Shown here piece by piece: positions 23,518 through 34,551 of a stretch of 64,000 nucleotides of DNA. The DNA lies in NCBI GenBank assembly GCA_026122225.1, contig JANEZZ010001678.1:620001-684000 (forward strand), written 5' to 3'. Made by a program: the position numbers and the translations under genes. The notes beneath the pieces are model-generated. The model did no database searches and was not told the DNA's origin. It worked only from the letters and a program-made list of their open reading frames with translations. Source of the stretch: Heloderma charlesbogerti (taxonomy: Eukaryota; Chordata; Lepidosauria; Squamata; Helodermatidae). The stretch's first letter is position 1, and the number at the start of each line of letters is the position of its first letter.

Positions 23518-24344
23518 AAAATTCCAGAAAGAAAGAAAAATGGTCCACCAGCCTGTGGAATCCATGCAAGCTGGGAAAAGCTGGTCTGCTGTGGAATACG
23601 CAGGTCAGATTCATAGGAATCCAAACTCTTTTGATGCTGTTGCAGATTTCTCCTCCCTCCCTCCCGCTGTGTCAGCTGGGACTAGTGCCTGTGCACATTT
23701 CAGCCATCTGTTCTCAGCTATGCATAATTTTGTTGAAAAGTGGTGTCTAAGCAAGCAGGCACGTTTTGCAACTGCTGTCATGGGTGTGGATTTCATACCT
23801 GGGCACATGTACTTCAGTACGAAGAGAATTGCATAAACCATCTCTTTGTTTCTATCTATACAGGACAGAATAGGATAGAACAATCTTCCGAAGAAAGAAC
23901 AATGTTTGGCAGAAGCAATTTTTTAAATGTCAGGGTGAAAGAAATACTTAAGAATAGAGAAAATCAGCATATATGCGCAACAGAAATTCGAATAACGATT
24001 GTTCTATCGAGAATATACAACTATCTAAGATCCATTGGTCTTATGTTGACTTATTAAACAACCACTGCTTCAAAACAGGTATTGATCAATGATCCCCACA
24101 GGATCAGTGAAGATATAAAATATAATAACCTGATATATGCTGCCTTTATTAATGTAATAAATAAAGAAAAATAAAAGATGTATTGTATTATTATTATTGT
24201 TGTTGTTGATGATGATGATGTACAAAGTATTTCTAAATGAGAGGGAAATTTCACTTGCCTTAGAACATCTGATCAGGAATGTTCTGAAGCAATGTCCTAA
24301 TGAAAATTTGTTTTAAAAGTAAAACGCTGAGGGATGCGTTAGCT
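23518..24344. other. Intergenic stretch, no gene recognised
   Basis: Contains a short TTG/ATG triplet-rich microsatellite at 24188-24220. No coding similarity. Confidence 0.45.
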
Positions 24345-24352
24345 CAACAGAA
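24338..24352 (-). other. Destroyed splice donor of the gamma-A pseudogene
   Basis: The intact gamma-A exon ends GTTCAG|GTGAAG. The aligned place here reads CTTCTGTTGAGCTAA, so the invariant GT is gone and no close substitute is seen. A transcript starting at this promoter could not splice to the constant exons by the usual site. Confidence 0.7.
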
Positions 24353-26720
24353 GAGAGGCAGGATCCCCATTACCACTGTTAAGATTCTCAGCTATGAGGA
24401 AGGGGTCTTTTATCTCACAGGGCTGCTAACTGGTGGGAGTATTGGAGGAGGATCCTTCTGGGAAGCTGACAATGCTCCTCCGAGAGTCCGTGGTCAGAGA
24501 AACCTCGTGACAAGGGGAGTGAAAAAAAGCTCGGACTCCATCAATCCCCACAAACTGTGAAACTGGAACACCACTGAAATTCATGCCCCCAGAATCACAC
24601 AGCTGAGAATTTCTCCACCTGTGCAATTTGATAGCCAGTAACACAAGGAGGAAGGTGAAGAACAGGCAAGAGACAGAAGCCACTGCAATCACCAGGTAGA
24701 AGGTGAGGTCAGTCTGTGGATCTACAGGGGCTGAGATGCTGCTGAGATCTGAGAGGATTTCAGGGATGCTGTCAGCCAGCACCACGGTGACAGTGACTGA
24801 AGCAGAGAGAGGCGGCTATCCACTGTCCCTCACTAAGACCACCAGGCTTTGCTTGAGGGCGGCTTTCTCCAGAAAGAACCGGGTTGTCCTGATGTCTCCG
24901 GTGTGGAGCCCCACGGTGAAGAGCCCTGGCTCCGTGGCCTTGGTCAGCTGGTAGGAGAGCCAGGCATTCTGGCCAGAATCTGTGTTCACTGCCACCACCT
25001 TCGTGACCAGGTGACCCGGCTCAGAGGAGCGAGGGGCCAGCTCTATCCCAGTGGAGCCATCGGAGGGAGGGGCCGGGAACAAGATTTCTGGAGCGTTGTC
25101 ATTCTGGTCCAGGATGAAGAGAGTCACTGAGATGTTGGAGCTGAGCCATGGGGAGCCTCTATCCTGGGCCTTGACCCGGAACTGGATCTCCTGAAAGTCT
25201 TCATAATCAAAGGAGGTCAAGGCATAAAGAACACCTGTCTCAGAATTAATAGAGAGGTAGGAGGAGAGTGGGGAGTCAATCATTTGACATTCATTGATGG
25301 AATGGGTTATTCTGGAGTTCCCTTCCCAGTCTGGATCATTTGCCTTGATTGAGAAGATGGAGGCACCTCTTTGGTTATTTTCCACAATGTAAGAACTTTA
25401 GTATGATTGTGGGAAAGAAGGAGGGTAGTCATTAGTGTCAAAAATCAGGACTGAGATTATGGTAGTTGCAGAGAGCGTGGGAGTCCCATGGTCCATTACC
25501 ATGATAGTGATATTGTAGGCTGCCATCTCCTCCCTGTCTAGCACTTTTGTTGTCTCTAAACTGTAGTAATTACCTACTGTTTTCTTCAGTTGGAAGGGGA
25601 GATTGCTGGGAATAGAACAAGTGACTTCTGCATTCTCTGCTGAGTCTTGATCTTGCACATTTAAAATGGTTATTACAGTTCCTTCAGGAGAATCCTCAGG
25701 GATGGAGGTGATGAGTGAAGTTATTGCAAGATATTACTACTTTAGAGGTATCAAATAGCCTTCCTCCATCATGGACCTGGACTTCAATTTCATAAACTCC
25801 TACATCCTCATAGTCTAGGCTTCCCATGAGAGATATTTCCCCAGTGTTTGAATTCAAGTGGAATATTTGGGAAGCCCTTTCTGTGATTTTTTGGAATGAA
25901 TATTTCATTTCTTTGTTGATTCCATAATCCAAGTCAGTGGCTTTTAATGTAACCACAGTGGTCCCAATAGGCATATCTTCCCTAATGCCCACTTCGTAGA
26001 TAAGATGGCTAAAAATGGGCGCGTTGTCATTAGCATCCAGGACAATAATCTTAACCTGCATTGTGCTGTTCCTGGTGAATCTCCCCCATCATATGCTGTG
26101 AGGGTCAGGTGATGAACTGCTTCTTCTTCATGATCCAAAGGGCTTTCCAGCACTAATTTTGGTGGACCACTATCAATTGCCATTGGCACAGCCAGAGAAA
26201 AATGGCTACTGCTGCTGAGTTTGTATCCCTTGAGAGAATTTGTGCCCAAATCAGGATCATGAGCTTCATAGAGCGGAAACAGGGATCCTGGTGCTGTGAT
26301 CTCACTGATCTCCATCTCCCTTGACTGGAAAGTAGGAGCATTGTCATTAATATTGGTGATTTCCACTTTGACTTCAAAAAGCTTCATCGTCTCTCCTATT
26401 ATAATCTCAAAATTTATTGGACATTTCTCTGCCTGACCGCAGATCTCCTCTCTGTCTATCCTTTCTGTGGTATACAAATGTCCATTGTTATAATTCAAAA
26501 GAAAATACTGAATCCTACCTTGTGAAATAGTGCGAACTCCATGGTCTGAGAGCTTCTTTGAATCCAGCACCAGATCCTTTGCAATATTCCCCACCCAAAA
26601 GCCTTTCTCTGTTTCCTCAGGAATGGAGTAATGGATCTGCCCGGTGATGCCTCGCCAAATGCTAGCAAATAAAAACAGAGGATTGGCTTTCCTTAACAAT
26701 CCTGCAGGCAGGTTCCTCTT
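24345..26720 (-). pseudogene. Protocadherin gamma-A-type variable exon, pseudogene
   Basis: A nearly full-length gamma-A-type exon with many lesions. Clean stretches encode the mature N terminus with EC1-EC2 (IHYSIPEETEKG, C-X5-C intact), EC3, EC4, EC5-EC6 and the membrane/tail (VGIDGVRAF). Lesions seen against the intact copy at 41358-43805: the upstream ATG is out of frame with the body; a frameshift near 26050 at the EC2/EC3 junction; a deletion of about 34 bases near 25730 that removes the EC3/EC4 DVNDNAP linker; a stop near 25396 at the start of EC5; a CAG-to-TAG change near 24825; a CAG-to-TAG change near 24423 in the tail; and loss of the splice donor. It retains a good promoter element upstream. 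Confidence 0.9.
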
Positions 26721-26931
26721 TCCATTTTTGCTCCAGTGACTTGACCACTAAAAATGTTTCTGTTTAGGTTTGAGTGAATGCTGCCAAAAATGGAAAAAGA
26801 AGCCCCTTCCAGTCAATATTGTCCTTGGGTTCTGATGCAGTTCAAACACATACAGTGCTTGATGATCTCTCACAATTTCCTGCTCTCAAGGGGGTGACTG
26901 TGTTCTCTTGCTGCATAGCTCAGTCTGGATT

Positions 26932-26965
26932 GTTCAACAGCGGCGCTCAGAGACTCAGTCAGGAA
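26932..26965 (-). promoter_or_regulatory. Protocadherin promoter conserved element, retained at a pseudogene
   Basis: On the minus strand the core reads CTGAGCGCCGCTGTTGAAC, with the CGCT core intact, about 220-240 bases upstream of the former start region. The flanking bases match the element at the intact gamma-A exon (44021-44055), including the downstream TGTGTGCAATT. The exon it served is dead. Confidence 0.78.
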
Positions 26966-27300
26966 TTGCACACAATCCCTATCCTGCCTGGGAGTTGACT
27001 TTTATGACAGAGTCAATTGTGTTGATATAATTGCTTCTCATTCTGATCTTACATATAAGTCATGTGATTGTGCGAGAAGAGATCTCAGCCTCTCCCATGC
27101 TCCACAATTACTTTTTTAAATTAGGAATTTTTGTGATCAGTGGCTATTTATTTGGAGAGATAATACGCCTTCAATCCGTGTATTATATTATTATCAGATA
27201 GCCTGCTAGTGGAGTATTCATGTTAATGAATCTATGGCAGCCTATGTTCTTCCATTTCTTCTCAACAAACTATACAGTGTTTCATCCAGAACACTATTTT

Positions 27301-27330
27301 ATCATCATCATCATCATCATCATCATCATT
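27301..27330. repeat. (ATC)n microsatellite
   Basis: About ten uninterrupted copies of a CAT/ATC triplet. Confidence 0.9.
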
Positions 27331-27381
27331 TCTAATTGGTCATGAGGGCATTTCACTTCAGAAGAGCTCAGAGCAACTTAA

Positions 27382-27476
27382 GGCCCAATCCTATGCATGT
27401 TTAAACAGAACAAAGTCCTACAACCCCCAGCATTTCTCAGCCAGCCATGCTGTCTAAACATGCATAGGACTGGGCC
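27382..27476. mobile_element. 95-bp palindromic MITE with 5-bp duplication
   Basis: Ends GGCCCAATCCTATGCATGTT and its near complement ending GCATAGGACTGGGCC, flanked by CTTAA on both sides (27377-27381 and 27477-27481). The inside (CAACCCCCAGCATTTCTCAG) has no coding potential. Confidence 0.72.
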
Positions 27477-27481
27477 CTTAA

Positions 27482-30400
27482 AGATGGTCTCCAGGCAGTG
27501 CTTAAAGCCATATCTTGGCTTCAGTACTAAAGCTGCATCATCTGTTTTTGGACCATTATCTAGGTCTGTGTAATGAAAGCATATAGATGATGATTACTCT
27601 AGAAGTTGGATCCATTCTTTTCTCATCTTCGGGGTTGCGGGCTGTTCTGAATAACTGAGGGAAAACCAGAAGTTCATCTGTTTTAAGCAGACAAAGTGGA
27701 CAAATTCAGCTCCACATTTCCTTCCTATTGTATTTTTCCAGATGAGTACATTTGATTAAAGTAGTGGATAGAGGGAAATGTGTCATTTTGCTTGAGGTAG
27801 GACATTTATCCCAGAAAATGTGAGGATGAAGAATGGGAAAGGTGTGGAGAAATAAGAAGCACTAGAGATGTCTCATCCAGATCACCCCAAACTCCATAAT
27901 GAGTGCAGTCTTACTTCAGGCAGCCAGTTCTATACATTTGGGAAGGTAGGCCTCCATCTCTCCGTTTCAGTCTGCGATTCTCAGAGAGGAATGTCTGGGC
28001 ACAACACAGAGCCATGCAGATTTCTTTGTCACCAGGGAAGAGGAGGCTTAATGTTTCAGCACCATCCTGTGGGGTAGCTCCCTTAAGCACACACACACCT
28101 GACCTCCCAGGCCTGCAACTCTTCTACTCATGATCACAGCCTTCCATGGCTCCTTTTTATTAGAAAAATTCAGGGAAAGGAAGATGCAGAGCTCCATATC
28201 ACATCTAGTTCGGGCTTTATCCTCTTACCCTTGAAGTTAGAACCTGCAATACAAGTGACCCAAACAAGGAATTTGGTGTAGAGGTATATTTTATTACAAG
28301 AAATAGCCAGAAAACCAATATGGTTTTGAACAGAGCTTAATTTGTGCCAGGCCTCTATCCTAACATCTGTTTTCAATGTCCTGTGAAAGAGGAGGGATAG
28401 GAGGAGGAAGTGCCCCCCAGCAAGTGCCAAGTGCCTGCTGCACAGCACTGAGTAAGCACAGGGCTCATACATTAGGGATTACAGGAAAGCCCTCTACAGC
28501 AGAAGTCTTGTTTGCTGATAGGCTGCAGCCCCAGCATCTCATTTTCTAGAAATTAAGTACTTACAATTAGGGCCCCATAACAGTGCATCAGCACTGCAGG
28601 TGTGTGGGTTACCTGAACCGGTGGCTGAGGGGGTTGAAAAAAGAAGAGGTTGGCATTTTAGGCTGGAGTCTTTGTTCGAACCTGTGGTCGAACATATGCA
28701 ATCTTCTTTTTTTGTAGTTTTGAAACTATAAAATGGCAGTCAGTTTGCATACAATTCAATGGAGAATGAGGTTTCTGCATGCAACTGAGTGCTTAATTTG
28801 GTCCGGGAAGTCTGAGGAGGCCATTTAAGTAGATTAACTTGGATACAACCTGAAAAGATCTTTGACCAGAAATCCAAACAAGACTCAGCCCCATCTTTGA
28901 CCTGCAATATTAAGAATGGACTACATTGCAGGGCTGTTGTGAGCCACTCTCTCTCTTTCAGCACACTGCCCACCTGCAGGCTTGGTGTACCCTACTTTTT
29001 CAGCCCATCCTGAATTGTTAGGATAAAAGTAATGGATAACATTACAGGAATGTTGTAAACTACCTAGAGCTTGATCTGGAGTATTCAGAGCGAATACTAC
29101 AGAGCTGTCATGAGCCATCCTCTTCCAGTCGCAGACCCTTCCAACTTGCAATATAGGGACAATGAACTGCATTTGCTTCGAAATTTGCATAAGAAGGATT
29201 ATATTTTTAAACATTTAAAATGTTTCACAATAAATAAGAACTGAGTTGGAAAGTGGGGGAACTTTGTGCTGCTATCTTTGGGGGGGTTGGATGGAGGTGT
29301 GGTGGGGTGGGCACCCTTGTGCCGTCTTGGCTGCATTAAGCTCTTGTATTTTGCCATTGATTTCTATGGGTAGCTCTTACTTCTGTCTTACTTCTGTCCC
29401 TGGGGACATTTTAAAATAACTTCTCAATGTGAACTAGGAAAGGGCCTATCCAGAAAATGGCATGATTCCCTCTGTATTTAATATCTATGTGTCTCTTCCT
29501 CCATCCTCTTTTTCTCTACTCTCTCAGAGGAGAAAAGAGGAGAAAATGGACAAAGGACAAGAGAGGAAGAGACACACAGCCAGAACTGCCCACCTTCCAG
29601 TCTCCTCCTTGCCCCTTCTGCACTCCTTGCCTTCTTTCTCAGCTAGCCTTGCCTGCCACCGGATCAGCAGCATTTTGTACCTCCTGGCCAGCCACTTCCA
29701 TTACCCACTTTCCCTGTTTTCTTTTTCAACTGATTCAATATTCTTGCTGTACTCTTTTGAGGGTTGCGTTTTTTCTGCTTTTTTGCCCCTGTAGGTTTTC
29801 TTCCTAAATATTTTTTGTGCTTCTGCAAACCTTAGGGCTCCTCAAACTGCTGGTACTTTCTTCTTTTGTGTGGATGATGTCATTTGAGCTACGTAAGGAT
29901 TGGCACTTATCTCCTGAATATGCATATAAGGAATGATTTTGAATTGCCAGTTAATATTACCTCTCCAAAAGGGTAATACTGTAAAGAGAGATAATAGAAT
30001 ACAAATCATGAAGACACAAGCCCTGTTCAGGCAATCGCCCGTCATGTGATTACAATCACACAAGGGGGAGAGAGGGGCTGCAAACACTGCCCCTGCTCCC
30101 AGGGCTGCATCCTTGCTGGCTATCCCCATGTTGTGGGGAAAAGGTCTGAAGCCAGCTTTCCACAGTAAATTGGTGAATAAATGCTCATATAAAATAGGAG
30201 AAGAGCTTCATCTGTCCACTAGCCTTAACTGCCATATACTGAACATTCAATGAACTTGACAGTTATTTCCCATACAAAATGTAGCAGGGAGGGTTCTAGG
30301 TGGAATTTGGTACAGCGAGTACATTACAGCAATATGGTGTCCACTACACTGGATACATATTTACTTCTGCACTCAATTCAAAATGCCAGGGCTACCCTTA

Positions 30401-30530
30401 AAAAAAGCTTGGGACCTTGATACCTTAAGGACTGCCATATCCATACAAGCATGATTGCACTCCTAGGTTGTTAACTGAGGCCCTGCTCCTTGTCTCCTGC
30501 CTTCTGAGGATAGACAGGCAGATACACAGT
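27482..30530. other. Long intergenic stretch, no gene recognised
   Basis: About 3 kb without cadherin motifs, reverse transcriptase motifs or clear repeat ends. Small features: a (CA)n at 28089-28100, and a C/T-rich segment at 29480-29800 whose long frames are low-complexity and not persuasive. Confidence 0.5.
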
Positions 30531-33079
30531 TGTTGTTCAGTCGTTCAGTCGTGTCCGACTCTTCGTGACCCCATGGACCATAGCACGCCAGGCCTTCCTG
30601 TGCTGCGCTCTCTCCCGGAGCATGCTCAAGTTCATATTCATTGCATCGGTGATTCTATCTAGCCATTGCATCCTCTGCCGTCCCCTTCTCCTTTTGCCTT
30701 CAGTCTTTCCCAGCATCAGGGTCTTTTCTAGAGAGTTTTCTCTTCGCATTAGGTGGCCAAAATATTTGAGCTTCAGCTTCAGTATCTGTCCTTCCAATGA
30801 GCACTCAAGGTTGATTTCCTTTAGGATTGACTGATTTGACCTCCTTGCAGTCCAGGGGATTCGTAAGAGTCTTCTCCAGCATCACAGTTCGAAAGCATCG
30901 ATTCTTCGGCGCTCAGACTTCCATATAGTCCAGCTCTCACAGCCATACATTACTACTGGGAAAACCACAGCTTTGATTAGACAGACCTTTGTTGGCAAGG
31001 TGATGTCTCTGCTTCTTACTATGCTGTCTAGGTTTGCCATAGCTTTCCTCCCAAGGAGCAAGCGTCTTTTAATTTCATGGCTACAGTCACCGTCTGCAGT
31101 GATCTTGGAGCCCAAGAAAGTAAAATCTGTCACTGCTTCCATTTCTTCCCCTTCTATATGCCAGGAAGTGATGGGGCCAGATGCCATGATCTTAGTTTTT
31201 TTAATGTTGAGTTTCAAACCAGCTTTTGCACTCTCCTCTTTCACCCGCAACAAGAGGCTCTTGAGATCCTCTTCGCTTTCTGCCATTAGGGTGGTATCGT
31301 CTGCATATCGGAGGTTGTTGATAATTCTCCCGGCAATCTTAATTCCGACCTCTGATTCATCCAACCCGGCGTTTCTCATGATGTACTCTGCATATAAGTT
31401 AAATAAGCAGGGTGACAATATGCAGCCTTGTCGTACTCCTTTCCCAATTTTGAACCACTCGGTTGTTCCATGTCTGGTTCTGACTGTTGCTTCTTGACCC
31501 TCGTACAGGTTTCTCAGGAGACAGGTAAGGTGGTCTGGTACTCCCATCACTTTAAGAATTTGCCACAGTTTGTTGTGATCCACACAATCAAAAGCTTTAG
31601 CGTAGTCAATGAAGCAGAAATAGACGTTTTTCTGGAATTCTCTTGCTTTCTCCATGATGCAGCGAATGTTGGCGATTTGATCTCTAGTTCCTCTGCCTCT
31701 TCGAAACCCAGCTTGTACTTCTGGTAGTTCTCGGTTCGCATACTGCTGAAGCCTAGCTTGTAGGATTTTGAGCATCACCTTGCTGGCACGTGAAATGAGC
31801 GCAATTGTGCGGTAGTTTGAACACTCTTTGGCGTTGCCCTTCTTTGGAATTGGAATGTAAACTGACCTTTTCCAGTCTTGCGGCCATTGTTGAGTGTTCC
31901 AAATTTGTTGGCATATTGAATGCAGCACTTTAACAGCATCATCTTTTAGGATTTTAAATAGCTCAGCTGGAATACTGTCATCTCTGCTAGCTTTGTTGTT
32001 AGTAATGCTTCCTAAGGCCCACTTGACTTCACTCTTGAGGATGTCTGGCTCAAGTTCAGTGACCGCACTATCATGGCTATCAGGGGCAAGAACATTAAGA
32101 TCTTTCCTGTATAGTTCTTCTGTGTATTCTTTCCACCTCTTCTTAATCTCATCTGCATCTGTTAGGTCCCTGCCTTCTTTGTCCTTTATCATGCCCGTCT
32201 TTGCACAAAACGTTCCCTTGAGATCTCCAATTTTCTTGAAGAGATCTCTAGTCTTTCCCATTCTGTTGTTTTCCTCGATTTTTTTGCATTGTTCATTTAA
32301 CAAGGCCTTCTTGTCTCTCCTTGCGATTCTCTGGAACTCTGCATTCAGTTGGATATATCTTCCCCTTTCTCCTTGCTTTTCGCTTCCCTTCTTTCCTCAG
32401 CTACTTGTAAAGCCTCATCAGACAGCCACTTGGCTTTCTTGCATTTCTTTTTCTTTGGGATGGATTGAGTTGCTGCCTCCTGAACAATGTTACGGACTTC
32501 CGTCCATAGTTCCTCAGGCAATCTGTCTATCAGGTCTAATCCCTGAAATCTATTCCTCACCTCCACTGTATATTCATAAGGGATATGATTGAGGTCATAC
32601 CTGAATGGTTTAGTGGTTTTCCCTACGTTCTTCAATTTAAGCTGAAATTTTGCAACAAGAAGCTCATGATCTGAGCCACAGTCAGCTCCAGGTCTTGTTT
32701 TTACTGACTGTATGGAGCTTCTCCATCTTTGGCTGCAAAGGACATAATCAATCTGATTTCGATACTGACCATCTGGTGATGTCCATGTGTAGTGTTTGCT
32801 ATGATCAGCGTGTTCTCTTGGCAAAACTCTATTAGCTTTTGTCCTGCTTCATTTTGTACACCAAGGCCATGCCTGCCTGTTATCCCAGTGATTTCTTGAC
32901 TTCCTACTTTAGCATTCCAATCCCCTATGATGAAGACAAAGAAGCTGATCAACCTCAGCTTCTTTGGCATCAGTGGTTGGGGCATAGACTTGAATCGCTG
33001 TGATGTTGAATGGTTTGCCTTGGCTTCACTGAGTTACGCAAGCCCCTTCGCCACAACAAGGCAGTGATCCATGAAGGGG
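30531..33079 (-). mobile_element. BovB (RTE-clade) LINE, 2.5 kb, internally deleted near its 5' end
   Basis: Flanked by an 11-bp duplication, AGATACACAGT (30520-30530 and 33080-33090). The 3' end (plus-strand GTTCAGTCGTGTCCGACTC near 30537) and the 5' end (minus-strand CCCCTTCATGGATCACTGCC) match the long copy at 49701-52901. A 473-codon frame (30882-32303) holds the reverse transcriptase from KKIGDLKGTFCAKTG through RYADDTTLMAESEEDL to the MYGCESWT region. The endonuclease part is in other frames. About 0.6 kb is missing between the 5' leader and the KPFNIT block of the endonuclease, near 33020. Confidence 0.9.
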
Positions 33080-33090
33080 AGATACACAGT

Positions 33091-34543
33091 ACAGAGCCTT
33101 TTCAGCTGGGGCACCCCTGCTTTGGAGCTCCTCTCCCTAGGACATTGGACTGGCTCCCTCATTCCTGGCCTGCAGATGCAGAAATGCCTTTTTGTTTCAG
33201 GGGGCACTGGCTGAGGAGAACTAGATTTTAACATACAGAGCTGTTTTCTGATCTTGTGATATTATCACCTCTGCAGTTTTGATTAATTAGTTTGGTTACA
33301 TTCTTAGTTTATCTTTTAACATTGTTTATTCTATCAGTTGTTTTTACATATACCTTTTTTTTAGCTGCTTTGGATACCTTTTAGCAAATAAGTAAACAGA
33401 GGCAAAGGCATCTCTAAAATGTCATACTTCCTACGTAACTGTTGATGGGATCCAACACATCTACAGTTTGATCGTGGCTCAAACTTCATATGCGATAAAG
33501 AAATGAGAGTTAACTTACTTAAATACTGCATTACTATAATATTTATAGGAGGTGGAAATAAGCTCTTAATATAGTATATTAATAACTAGCAAAAGGCTTT
33601 GAGGAAATTAAGTTGCAGCTGTGTTTAACAGTGGTATATAAATATTCTAAATAAACACATAACATAAATAAATAACATGGGGAGATCTCCTGAAATAGCT
33701 TGGCTCTAAAAATATTTCATTAGAAAGTCATGGCACAATCCATCCCCATGAAAGAACAACTGCACATGAAGAAAAGAAATGGCAGAGGGGCCTTGGGCAT
33801 GCATCCACAGCGCATGTGAGGCACTGCCTTTGATGGGAAGCCTGCGCATGCCTCCGCTATGCCATTCTGGTCTCATGGTTCCAGCTGGCAAGTTACTCCG
33901 GCCCCGAGCATGGGAGGACGGAGTGGGCAGGAGAGGGGATGCACAGATTTCCTGTTAAAAGTGATGGCCATTGTAATTTCTTTGCACCTGAGGCAGGAAA
34001 GAGGAGTGAAGGCAAACGGGTCCATTGCACTGTATCTGAATCCTGCATGCACAGAGATGAATCCTACCTATAATGTTTTTAACGGTTTTTTAATGTTGCT
34101 TTGACATTTTAACTATTGACAACTCAGAATGTCTGCACACTATTACTGGAAAACTCACTAAAGCAAGTTGGACTACTGCCTGACGCACGTCATGAACTTG
34201 AATGTCCAAGTCATTTAACTTTCAAACCCACAAATGCTAGAGAGGAGGTTGAGTAATCCAGCTCAGCACACCAGAGCTATTTGGACACAATGGCTAGGCG
34301 TTCTTAGCCTCAACATTCAGCCTCAGCATTTAGAATTTATATCAAGTACAAAGTGGGAGGCAGACTATTTATTTAGACTATTAAAACAAACTATTTATTT
34401 CCATATTAATTTCAAGACCTATTTAACTCCAGTCACACAAAGTCTGAAAAACTAAAGTGATACCTTATACGATCATTAGTGTTTCAACGTGAGTTAAGTT
34501 AAAGGGTTATTCAGTGTGCAATGCAAAGATTTACTAAAGAAGC
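33091..34543. other. Intergenic stretch, no gene recognised
   Basis: Downstream flank of the gamma-B exon. No constant exon, repeat end or coding similarity seen. Confidence 0.45.
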
Positions 34544-34551
34544 CCTACCTT
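34544..34551 (-). other. Splice donor of gamma-B exon
   Basis: On the minus strand the exon ends GAAAAG|GTAGGG, with the last exon base at 34549. It keeps the frame phase of the other variable exons, ending after a complete codon. Confidence 0.8.

Noticed and set aside
29462..29807. Overlapping plus-strand frames of about 110 codons
   Set aside because: Low-complexity C/T-rich sequence, no start context or homology; likely chance.
30882..32303. A host gene with a reverse transcriptase-like protein
   Set aside because: It is the BovB LINE: matching ends, target duplication and other copies in the same window.
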